Below, piece after piece: positions 56,611 to 64,000 of a stretch of DNA of 64,000 bases. The notes under the pieces were generated by a model. The model searched no databases. It saw only the letters and a list, made by a program, of their open reading frames with translations, and was not told where the DNA came from. The stretch lies in NCBI GenBank assembly GCA_030682715.1, contig JAUXNQ010000045.1, forward strand, positions 20,444-84,443, given 5' to 3'. Position 1 is the first letter of the stretch; the number at the start of each line of letters is the position of its first letter. The stretch comes from Methylotenera sp. (GTDB taxonomy: Bacteria; Pseudomonadota; Gammaproteobacteria; Burkholderiales; Methylophilaceae). A program made the position numbers and the translations under genes.

Positions 56611-57750
56611 TTACTTGGTGCGCATTAACTCAATAAACTTATCGAACAGATAACTCATTTCTGTTGGTCCAGGGCTAGCTTCTGGATGCCCTTGGAAACT
56701 AAATGCAGGTTTATCCGTACGCGCAATTCCTTGCAAGCTACCATCAAACAATGACACATGCGTTACTTTGATGTTTGCTGGCAAACTAGCTGCATCTGCT
56801 GCAAAACCATGGTTTTGACTTGTAATATAGACACGTTTTGTCTCAAGATCTTGCACTGGATGGTTTGCACCATGATGACCAAATTTCATTTTAAGCGTCT
56901 TAGCGCCAGATGCAAGTGCTAACAATTGATGCCCTAAACAGATACCAAAAGTAGGAATACCTTTATCTACAATCGTTTTGATTGCAGAGATTGCGTAATC
57001 GCATGGCTCTGGGTCACCAGGACCGTTTGATAAGAACACACCGTCAGGATTAAGCGCTAGCGCTTCTTCTGCAGTCGCTTGCGCAGGCAGAACCGTCACT
57101 TTACAGCCACGTGAAACCAGCATGCGTAAAATATTACGTTTCACACCGTAATCGAATGCAACCACATGAAATTGCTCTTCAGGTGCTTTAGTAAAGCCTT
57201 GACCTAGCGCCCACTCACCTTCAGTAAATTGATAAGGCTTATCACAGCTCACCACTTTGGCTAAATCCATACCAGCTAAGCCAGGGAAACCAGCGATTGC
57301 ATGCGTTGCCAATGAAAGTGCCGTCGCCTCATCGGCTTCACCAGCAACGATTACGCCTGTTTGTGCACCCTTTTCACGCAAAATTCTTGTCAATTTACGC
57401 GTATCGATATCAGCAATCGCCACCACGTTGTTAGCGACCAAGTATTCAGATAAGGACTGTGTGTTTCTAAAGTTACTGTGCGTTAGTGGCAAGTCCCTAA
57501 TGACCAAACCACTGGCATACACTTTGCCAGACTCGACGTCTTCATTGTTAACACCATAGTTTCCGATATGCGGATAAGTCAGCGTAACAATTTGTTTGGT
57601 ATAAGATGGATCTGTCAATATTTCTTGGTAGCCTGTCATCGAAGTATTAAACACGACTTCAGCTACAGCATGCCCAAAAGCTCCGATTGACATGCCACGA
57701 AACACGGTTCCATCTGCTAGTACAAGTATGGCGGGCAGGTTTTGCGACAC
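56611..57750 (-). CDS. carA: Carbamoyl-phosphate synthase small subunit
   Basis: The 379-residue glutaminase subunit has the catalytic Cys in [16 protein letters not shown] near residue 262, His and Glu in [11 protein letters not shown], and the N-terminal domain with [19 protein letters not shown]. It feeds ammonia to CarB. The 165 bp upstream have no gene, so the operon promoter probably lies there; no clear arginine or pyrimidine operator was identified. Confidence 0.97.
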   Translation of the reverse strand: MSQNLPAILVLADGTVFRGMSIGAFGHAVAEVVFNTSMTGYQEILTDPSYTKQIVTLTYPHIGNYGVNNEDVESGKVYASGLVIRDLPLTHSNFRNTQSLSEYLVANNVVAIADIDTRKLTRILREKGAQTGVIVAGEADEATALSLATHAIAGFPGLAGMDLAKVVSCDKPYQFTEGEWALGQGFTKAPEEQFHVVAFDYGVKRNILRMLVSRGCKVTVLPAQATAEEALALNPDGVFLSNGPGDPEPCDYAISAIKTIVDKGIPTFGICLGHQLLALASGAKTLKMKFGHHGANHPVQDLETKRVYITSQNHGFAADAASLPANIKVTHVSLFDGSLQGIARTDKPAFSFQGHPEASPGPTEMSYLFDKFIELMRTK

Positions 57751-57837
57751 AATAACTCCTCGGTTTTACGATAATTAAAATTTACGACATTAAAAACTTC
57801 TAATCTTTAGCCCATCATGAACAGATGGCAGATGTGC

Positions 57838-57872
57838 AAAACGGGAGGAGCTTGTATATACTCTTCCCGTTT
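57838..57872 (-). terminator. Terminator after the DUF2238 gene
   Basis: AAACGGGA (57838-57845) and TCCCGTTT (57865-57872) form the stem, followed by TTTT on the minus strand (the right end of AAACGGGA). It separates dapB-DUF2238 from carA. Confidence 0.7.
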
Positions 57873-57915
57873 CAGAATTAACGAATTATAGCGAAAAAAA
57901 TCCGACTAATCAATG

Positions 57916-58536
57916 TCAACGTAACACATTCATCATCTGCCGATCATGAAGTTTTGCCAAAAACGCTTGCGCAGTGACCGCCCCCACCAATGCTATCAAC
58001 ATATCCCACTGCGTATCCCACACATCACCTTGTGTACCTAAAAAAGCATCCGCAGCGCCGCCCTCATAGACTGCTACCCACCATTCAATAAACTCATAAA
58101 ATGCACTAATACTGAGACAGATGCAGCTCACTATAAAAAACAGCCATCGACCAGGCACCAAAGGAGATTTTCTCAATAAAATTTCACGAGCCACCATGGC
58201 TGGCACAAATCCTTGTGCAAAGTGCCCAACCCTATCGTAATAATTGCGAGATAACTCATAAATATCACGTAGCCAATTAAACAAAGGCACTTCAGCGTAG
58301 GTGTAATGTCCGCCTATCAACAAAATGAGTGCATGAATTAATATCAACGCATAAACCAGCGGGGTGAACACAAAGGTCCGATAAGTAAATACAAGGATAG
58401 GTAAGGCAATCACCACGGGGGCGACTTCCAATACCCATATTAATCTATCAGCAGGATGAATTGAAGACCAAGCAAACACAACACTTAGTATGCTAAGTAA
58501 AACAAAATAATAGTGACGATTAGCTCGCACCATCAC
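57916..58536 (-). CDS. DUF2238 (YjdF-like) membrane protein
   Basis: The 206-residue protein has about six hydrophobic helices and the DUF2238 pattern: GGHYTYAEVPLFNWL, RNYYDRVGHFAQGFVPAMVA, SAFYEFIEWWVAV and LGTQGDVWDTQWDM. Function is unknown. Conserved His, Asp and Glu residues near the membrane face suggest an enzyme or metal site, but that is speculation. It starts 8 bp after dapB, so it is probably cotranscribed. Confidence 0.82.
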   Translation of the reverse strand: MMVRANRHYYFVLLSILSVVFAWSSIHPADRLIWVLEVAPVVIALPILVFTYRTFVFTPLVYALILIHALILLIGGHYTYAEVPLFNWLRDIYELSRNYYDRVGHFAQGFVPAMVAREILLRKSPLVPGRWLFFIVSCICLSISAFYEFIEWWVAVYEGGAADAFLGTQGDVWDTQWDMLIALVGAVTAQAFLAKLHDRQMMNVLR

Positions 58537-58544
58537 AGCAGAGA

Positions 58545-59354
58545 CTAACGTAAACCTAGCACATCTCGCATATCGTACAGGCCAGATGTTTTATCTGTTA
58601 AATATTTGGCAGCTCGCAATGCACCTAGCGCAAAAGTAGCACGACTACTCGCTTTGTGGGTAAGCTCTACACGCTCTCCAATGCCTGCAAGCACCACAGT
58701 ATGGTCGCCAACCACATCACCACCACGCAAAGTAGCAAATCCAATCTTGCCAGCTTCACGCTCACCAGTCACACCTTCACGCGCATAAATCGCACAATCT
58801 TTTAAATCTTGACCCAAACCATGAGCTGCCGCTTCGCCTAAACGCAAAGCAGTACCAGAAGGCGCATCCACTTTATGGCGATGATGCATTTCTACCACTT
58901 CGATGTCATAGTCCTTATTAAGCACCCTAGCGGCCTGCTCGACTAAATTAATAAGCAAAGTCACGCCAACACTCATATTGGGGGCAAATACAACTGCAAC
59001 ATTCTTTGAAGCGGCCTCGATGGCTTGCTTTTCTTCAACAGAAAAACCTGTCGTGCCTATAATCATTTTCACTTGATGTTTTTGACACGCCGCCAGATAA
59101 GCCATACTTGCTTCTGGCCTTGTAAAATCAACCAGCACATCAGCGCCTTTTAACGCAACATCGATATCAGAGATTACTTTTACCCCTGTCACGCGACCAA
59201 TCTGCTCACCTGCATCGCGGCCAAGTTGCACATTATCAGCACGATCTAAAGCACCATGTAACACCAATTCAGCATCCGCAAACACACCTTCCAACAAAGC
59301 ATGCCCCATACGACCAGAACAACCAGCAATGACAACTTTTAATGGATTAACCAT
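58545..59354 (-). CDS. dapB: 4-Hydroxy-tetrahydrodipicolinate reductase
   Basis: The 269-residue enzyme of lysine and diaminopimelate synthesis has the nucleotide motif VVIAGCSGRMGHALLEGV, the FTRPEA and GTTGFS segments, and the catalytic region VEMHHRHKVDAPSGTALRLG near residue 155. It is 42 bp downstream of bamE. Confidence 0.96.
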   Translation of the reverse strand: MVNPLKVVIAGCSGRMGHALLEGVFADAELVLHGALDRADNVQLGRDAGEQIGRVTGVKVISDIDVALKGADVLVDFTRPEASMAYLAACQKHQVKMIIGTTGFSVEEKQAIEAASKNVAVVFAPNMSVGVTLLINLVEQAARVLNKDYDIEVVEMHHRHKVDAPSGTALRLGEAAAHGLGQDLKDCAIYAREGVTGEREAGKIGFATLRGGDVVGDHTVVLAGIGERVELTHKASSRATFALGALRAAKYLTDKTSGLYDMRDVLGLR

Positions 59355-59396
59355 ATCAACAACCTATCAAATTCTATAAATTACTTTTAAAAAAGA

Positions 59397-60431
59397 TTAA
59401 AAACCAATCTTTTCCAACATGCGATCAAAAAAGCTAGGCTCACTCTCTGGAGGCAAGCTTTTTGGCGTTGGTGTAACTTTATTACCTATGCGCGTTGAAG
59501 GAATCTCAGCAACGACCTCAGATTCCACTTCTTCAGGTAATGATCTTAATTGACGATCGAACACCATCCCAGACGGAGATTCATAAGATGGGGAATTAAC
59601 AGGTAATTCAACAGCTGGCGGCAAAGCAACTGGAGCCACAGCAGTTGGAACTTCAGCCACAGGAGCCGCAATCTCGGCAACAGGTTCTTTTACAGACTCT
59701 TTAACCACTTCTATTTCTCTTGAAACAACAGGCTCACTTGTAGAGGTCGTCACTGGCTGACTTGCCTCCGCAGCAACTTCCACAGGCGCAACGACTGCAT
59801 TTCCTGTAACTTCCTCAACAGCTGGGGCAATTGGCAGATCTAATGGAACCGCAAGCATAGACCTAGACGCATCAGCATCTGAAGCAACATCGACCTGTGT
59901 AACATCCGCTTTCACAACCGCTTCAGGCTCTTTTTTTACAACTTCTTTTTTTGCATCTACCTTAACCTGAGCATCATCTTTATCCCAAAATTTTAGCGTA
60001 TTAATCAAGCTTTTCTCTTCTGGTTTCTTGTAGGGCTCAACCAAGCGCGTGCCAGTCTCAGGCTGACTTTCCGCACCACCAGAGGCGCTTCCAGCTGGAA
60101 TAACATCGCCACGCACAGTTTTTAATAACTCATTTTCAAAATCAAGAATAACGCGACGCTGCTCCGTTATTTTGCCAGCCTCACGCATCTGGTACGTATA
60201 ATCCCAGCGATTACCATGAAAACTATCTTGAATAAGTGGCGTCCCCATAATAAAACGAACTTGTGACTTCGTCATACCTGGGCGTAATTGCAACAGCATT
60301 TTAGAAGTCACCACATTACCCTGCTGGACATCCAGCTTATAAGGTTTAATAGTTGGCAACGCAGTGCCACATGCAGAACAAAGCATGGCTAATGAAATAA
60401 TAAGATAACGTAAAGTAGAAAAATAACGCAT
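59397..60431 (-). CDS. bamE: BamE (SmpA/OmlA) outer membrane assembly lipoprotein with a long C-terminal extension
   Basis: The 344-residue protein has a lipoprotein signal (residues 1-21, Cys in CSACG). A standard BamE domain follows to about residue 105: LLQLRPGMTKSQVRFIMGTP near 47, then DSFHGNRWDYTYQM and RRVILDFENE. About 235 further residues rich in Ala, Val, Pro and Glu are low in complexity and end FFDRMLEKIGF. Family members are usually about 110-180 residues. The extension could span part of the periplasm or bind cell wall. It is divergent from fur, a common neighbour. Confidence 0.88.
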   Translation of the reverse strand: MRYFSTLRYLIISLAMLCSACGTALPTIKPYKLDVQQGNVVTSKMLLQLRPGMTKSQVRFIMGTPLIQDSFHGNRWDYTYQMREAGKITEQRRVILDFENELLKTVRGDVIPAGSASGGAESQPETGTRLVEPYKKPEEKSLINTLKFWDKDDAQVKVDAKKEVVKKEPEAVVKADVTQVDVASDADASRSMLAVPLDLPIAPAVEEVTGNAVVAPVEVAAEASQPVTTSTSEPVVSREIEVVKESVKEPVAEIAAPVAEVPTAVAPVALPPAVELPVNSPSYESPSGMVFDRQLRSLPEEVESEVVAEIPSTRIGNKVTPTPKSLPPESEPSFFDRMLEKIGF

Positions 60432-60521
60432 ATCATGACTTTAATTTGAATTGGCGTTAATATACCACGTAGCGCCTCAAGCCAAAACATCCACTTTACT
60501 AATTGTGAACATTCTAAAATT

Positions 60522-60947
60522 ATGCAAGATCAAAAAGATTTAAAAAATGCGGGATTAAAAGCCACGCTGCCACGGCTCAAAGTGTTAAACCTATTTGAAA
60601 ACAGTAAAGACCGACACTTATCTGCTGAAGATATTTATAAAATCATGATTAATTCTGGTGAAGATGTCGGCTTGGCAACGGTATATCGTGTGCTCACACA
60701 GTTTGAGCAAGCTGGATTATTAGTTAGACACCACTTTGAAAGTGGAAAAGCTGTCTTTGAACTTAATAGCGGCGGCCACCACGACCATATTGTCTGCATT
60801 AAATGCGGTCGCGTTGAAGAGTTTTACGACCCAGAGATTGAGAAGAGACAAGAGTCTGCCGCAGCAAAGTTAGGCTTTACCATGCAAGATCACTCACTTA
60901 CTATTTATGGCGTATGCGCTAAACAGCCTTGCGAAAGCAAAGAGTAA
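60522..60947 (+). CDS. fur: Ferric uptake regulator
   Basis: The 141-residue protein has the Fur winged helix (LKATLPRLKVLNLFENSKDR, GLATVYRVLTQFEQAGLLVR) and the metal-binding dimer domain with GGHHDHIVCIKCGRVEEFYD, including the CxxC zinc site. A second C-terminal Cys pair appears near CAKQPC. It represses iron-uptake genes with Fe(II). Divergent from bamE. Confidence 0.96.
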   Translation: MQDQKDLKNAGLKATLPRLKVLNLFENSKDRHLSAEDIYKIMINSGEDVGLATVYRVLTQFEQAGLLVRHHFESGKAVFELNSGGHHDHIVCIKCGRVEEFYDPEIEKRQESAAAKLGFTMQDHSLTIYGVCAKQPCESKE

Positions 60948-60978
60948 GCTACAAATCGCTCACGATCAAAGCAACTGC

Positions 60979-62631
60979 TTATCTTAACAACATTTCTTTC
61001 GCATGCTCTCTTGTTGTTTCGGTAATTTCAATCCCACCTAGCATGCGCGCAATTTCCTCTACGCGGTTATTAGCATCTAATGCTGCGATAGTGCTCAAGG
61101 TTTGACCATTTGTTTGTGACTTACTGACGCGCAGATGGTGCTTACCAAGTGCCGCCACTTGTGGCAAATGCGTAATTACTAACACCTGCCGCTGCTCACC
61201 CAATTGTTTAAGCAGGTTACCAACTACTTCAGCCACGCCACCACCAATACCAACGTCAACTTCATCAAAAATCATGGTTGGTACGCTACCCTGCTGAGCA
61301 GTCACTACTCGAATCGCCAAACTGATTCGAGACAACTCTCCGCCTGAAGCCACCTTACTTAAGGAGCGTGGTGCGACACCTGCATGTCCAGCCACTAAAA
61401 ATTCAACCTGCTCTAAACCATTAACACTTGGTTCGATTGATGCTAATTCCACCAAAAACTGGCCACCGCTTAAAGATAATCGCTGCATCTCTGCTGTAAT
61501 TTTTTGATGCAAGGTTAGTGCCGCAGCTTTTCTACCTACACTTAAGTTTTCAGCCAGCTTTTTATACTCACTGAATGCTGCGGCTTCCTGCTCTGCTAAC
61601 GCGCCGTCATCTGTAAAACCTGACAACTCAGCCATTCTAGCCTGCCAACTTTCCAGCAACGCTGGCAAGTCTTCTACACGTGACCGATATTTACGTGCCG
61701 CAGCATGAATCGATTGAATTCTCGCATCCACTTCACTCAAGCGCACAGGGTCCAACTCCATACGCTGAACATATCGATTTAAAGATCGGTTAGCTTCCTG
61801 TAATTGAATCATGCCAGAATCAAGTGACTCTGACACTTCCGCCAGACTTGCATCATAGGCTTGCATACTTTGTAGATGATGCTGTACTTGCGCTAACAGA
61901 TTGATCGCTGACAACTCACCTTCACTAAGCAGTTCAACACAAGATTCTCCGCTTGTTATTATACTAGCGCCATTTGAAAGAAGCACATGCTCCTGTTGTA
62001 GCGCGCCCCACTCTTCCACATTAAATGCTAAAGCAGTCAATTCACGCACGTTATCTCGTAACAATGCCAACTCATCCGCATAGGCTTCAGCGTTTTTTTC
62101 GAGCGCCAAGCGCGTCACGTGCAGGCGGTGCCAAAGTTTATACTGGTCAGCTACATGATTAGCGACATCGAGCAAGCCAGCAAACTCATCTAAAATTTGA
62201 CGTTGTGTGACAGGCTTGAGTAAAGAGTGATGTGCATTTTGGCTGTAGATGTCGACTAAGAATTCACTTAACTCCTTAAGTTGCTGCATCGTCGCGGAAG
62301 TGCCATTAATAAAAGCGCGCGAGCGGCCATCGGCATAAATGACACGCCTTAACAACAACTCAGGTTCATCGTGAGCAATTTCCTGCTCCTCCAGCCAAGT
62401 TAAAGCTTCATGATTGTTTTGTAATGAAAAACTTGCACTAATCTCGGCTTTATCACAGCCACCTCGAGTAACACCGCCTTCTCCACGGGCGCCCAATGCA
62501 AGCGAGAGAGCATCGATTAAAATAGATTTACCCGCACCAGTTTCACCCGTCAGCACAGTAAACCCAGATTTAAAATCCAGATCAAGCTGGTCAACAATGA
62601 CGAAATCGCGAATTGAAAGCGTTTGTAGCAT
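60979..62631 (-). CDS. recN: DNA repair protein RecN
   Basis: The 550-residue SMC-like protein has Walker A in VLTGETGAGKSILIDAL near residue 30, a central coiled-coil region (about 155-370), the ABC signature SKVASGGELSRISLAIRVV near 422, and Walker B in TMIFDEVDVGIGG. It acts in double-strand break repair. The gap to nadK (190 bp) has no gene. Confidence 0.95.
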   Translation of the reverse strand: MLQTLSIRDFVIVDQLDLDFKSGFTVLTGETGAGKSILIDALSLALGARGEGGVTRGGCDKAEISASFSLQNNHEALTWLEEQEIAHDEPELLLRRVIYADGRSRAFINGTSATMQQLKELSEFLVDIYSQNAHHSLLKPVTQRQILDEFAGLLDVANHVADQYKLWHRLHVTRLALEKNAEAYADELALLRDNVRELTALAFNVEEWGALQQEHVLLSNGASIITSGESCVELLSEGELSAINLLAQVQHHLQSMQAYDASLAEVSESLDSGMIQLQEANRSLNRYVQRMELDPVRLSEVDARIQSIHAAARKYRSRVEDLPALLESWQARMAELSGFTDDGALAEQEAAAFSEYKKLAENLSVGRKAAALTLHQKITAEMQRLSLSGGQFLVELASIEPSVNGLEQVEFLVAGHAGVAPRSLSKVASGGELSRISLAIRVVTAQQGSVPTMIFDEVDVGIGGGVAEVVGNLLKQLGEQRQVLVITHLPQVAALGKHHLRVSKSQTNGQTLSTIAALDANNRVEEIARMLGGIEITETTREHAKEMLLR

Positions 62632-62821
62632 AATTCAATTAATCCATTTTATGGCCATATCGGAATGACAAGGCGTTAAGCAATTTTGGGTATTTTTTAT
62701 ACGATTAAGACGGATTTAAGTTTGCGTGCATCCAATATAAATACGAGATCATCTATCAAATAAGCAAAAATTAATTAAAGTCTACCAGATAAAGGCTTTG
62801 ACGATCAGATTGCGAGATTGA

Positions 62822-63691
62822 CTAACCCCAGTTGAGCTTGTTTCTGAGCATATCAAAATAACAATACTCTATTGGATGCAACAATGAGATTGTTTTTTTA
62901 GCTCGTCGCACCATGATTTTATCGCCAATCTCCAACTCCAGCTGAAATTGCCCATCAAAGCTTAGTTGTGCTTCATCAAACTGTACAACTGTGACCACAA
63001 TGGTGCTGGCACTATTCACTGCAATTGGACGATTGCTAAGGGTGTGTGGACAAATTGGCACCAGTGAGATGGCTTCTAAATTAGGGTGCAATATCGGCCC
63101 ACCCGCAGAGAGAGCATAGGCAGTCGCACCTGTCGGTGTACTTAAAATCAAACCATCACTGCGTTGCTTATAAACAAACTTATTATCTATTTCGATTTCA
63201 AGTTCTATTAAACGTAAGCCGCTTTTAATCACTACGTCATTCAGTGCATGACTGCTGTAAACAACCCGCCCATCTCTCACCACGTCAGTAGACAGCAACA
63301 TGCGCGGCTCTTTGATGAAGTCGCCTGCAAGCATGCGGTCAATTTCAACCAACATATCTTCCGCACGTAAATCGGTTAAGAATCCAAAGCGTCCACGATT
63401 AATACCGACCAGTGGAACGTCCGTATCAATCAGGCTTCGAGCTACACTGAGCATTGTGCCATCCCCACCCATTACTATGGCAAGATCAGCGGTTTGACCA
63501 ATTTCATCTAAGGTTAAGGTGTTATATTCAGTAAGCTGAGCATAATGTGCCGTATTTGCCTCAACCCATACTTCGAGGTTCTTGGCGGATAAATGCTGCG
63601 CTAAATCAGCCAAATCACTCCGCATCAACTGTAAAGCTGATACGTTCATATATTTGCCGATAATCGCTATTTTTTTAAAGTTTGTCTGCAC
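62822..63691 (-). CDS. nadK: NAD kinase
   Basis: The 289-residue enzyme phosphorylates NAD to NADP. The GGDGTM motif is in VMGGDGTMLSVAR near residue 75, with LVGINRGRFGFLTDL near 92, NDVVI near 150 and STPTGATAYALSAGGP near 185. The start is the GTG at 63691. It precedes recN on the same strand, the usual order. Confidence 0.95.
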   Translation of the reverse strand: MQTNFKKIAIIGKYMNVSALQLMRSDLADLAQHLSAKNLEVWVEANTAHYAQLTEYNTLTLDEIGQTADLAIVMGGDGTMLSVARSLIDTDVPLVGINRGRFGFLTDLRAEDMLVEIDRMLAGDFIKEPRMLLSTDVVRDGRVVYSSHALNDVVIKSGLRLIELEIEIDNKFVYKQRSDGLILSTPTGATAYALSAGGPILHPNLEAISLVPICPHTLSNRPIAVNSASTIVVTVVQFDEAQLSFDGQFQLELEIGDKIMVRRAKKTISLLHPIEYCYFDMLRNKLNWG

Positions 63692-63814
63692 GGCAGAATT
63701 AAAACATAGTCAGTAAATCTTAGCAAAGCTAGATACAAAATATATTTACAAAAAGTGTATTAAGTCATGAATTTATCCAAACCATCCCAATATGACTGTA
63801 ATCCATTCACTTAC

Positions 63815-64000
63815 AAAGACCTTTGCACGGTAACCAATAGACCGAGCGACAAGCTTTTTCTATAATTTGTTTATTATCAATAAGTTAGTTAATAAATCAT
63901 GAGTTTTTCAGAATATGATGTAGACCGTCGCACACGCAAAGGAAACTTCTTAAAGCAAATGGATCTTTTGATTGACTGGGGTGGGCTTGCACAAGAAATT
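63815..64000 (+). mobile_element. Left part of a probable IS5-like insertion sequence
   Basis: The transposase-like start at 63899 is preceded by about 85 bp that may include a terminal inverted repeat near ACAAAGACCTTTGCACGG (63813-63830). The right end lies outside the window, so the repeat and target duplication cannot be confirmed. The rest of 63692-63815 shows no gene. Confidence 0.5.
63899..64000 (+). CDS. IS5-family transposase, N-terminus only (partial)
   Basis: Thirty-four codons from the ATG at 63899 read MSFSEYDVDRRTRKGNFLKQ and continue MDLLIDW to the window edge. The pattern RxTRxxxFLxxMDxLIDW is the conserved start of IS5-type transposases. No other fact about the element can be seen. 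Confidence 0.65.
   Translation, partial: MSFSEYDVDRRTRKGNFLKQMDLLIDWGGLAQEI

Overview
The window looks like chromosome of a Methylotenera-like bacterium (Methylophilaceae, Betaproteobacteria). This is inferred from gene content and order: a methylcitrate cycle cluster next to succinate dehydrogenase and malic enzyme, a complete isc operon, the rlmE-ftsH-folP-glmM and carA-carB-greA orders, and AT-leaning housekeeping genes. No rRNA, tRNA, CRISPR array or prophage was recognised.

Layout. 1-10030 is a C3/C5 acid module. On the minus strand lie a malic enzyme and sdhC-sdhD-sdhA (sdhA cut by the window edge) and a GntR/UTRA regulator. Divergent from it is a plus-strand operon of two CitE-type lyases flanking a mesaconyl-CoA hydratase homologue, then prpB, prpC and prpD. 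Read together, mesaconyl-CoA would be hydrated and cleaved to glyoxylate plus propionyl-CoA. The methylcitrate enzymes would turn propionyl-CoA into succinate and pyruvate, and SDH and malic enzyme would drain the succinate. 10140-12400 is a compact type II restriction-modification pair (C5 methyltransferase plus HpaII-like nuclease). Then come ung, a type IV pilin pseudogene broken by a perfect 16-bp tandem duplication, a secreted trypsin-TPR protein, and cysE.

16190-23490 is the isc operon (iscR, two cysteine desulfurases, iscU, iscA, hscB, hscA, fdx), with several palindromic repeats in its gaps. Next are a carbonic anhydrase and SulP transporter pair, three tandem copies of a small secreted protein family sharing a KRPY motif, and divergently a GAF-LuxR regulator, a hybrid histidine kinase and a receiver protein. 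A nested repeat region, a second trypsin-TPR paralogue and a DUF2490 protein follow.

32845-46174 is rich in phosphate-starvation functions: a phosphate-type porin, a PhoU-like (DUF47) protein with Pit, pstSCAB, a GT4 glycosyltransferase, a zinc-dependent phospholipase C-like protein and a PAP2 phosphatase. Pho-box-like sequences precede several transcription units. lysS and prfB (with its programmed frameshift) sit inside this stretch. The phospholipase, phosphatase and glycosyltransferase suggest membrane lipid remodelling under phosphate limitation.

46420-63691 is housekeeping: glmM, folP, ftsH, rlmE, yhbY, greA, carB, carA, dapB, bamE (with an unusual long tail), fur, recN and nadK. The right edge enters a probable IS5-like element.

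Cross-cutting signals are palindromic repeats bounded by GTAGG/CCTAC, a 101-bp structured repeat whose terminal arms differ between copies yet stay complementary, and perfect or near-perfect 12-17 bp tandem duplications, several overlapping stop codons.
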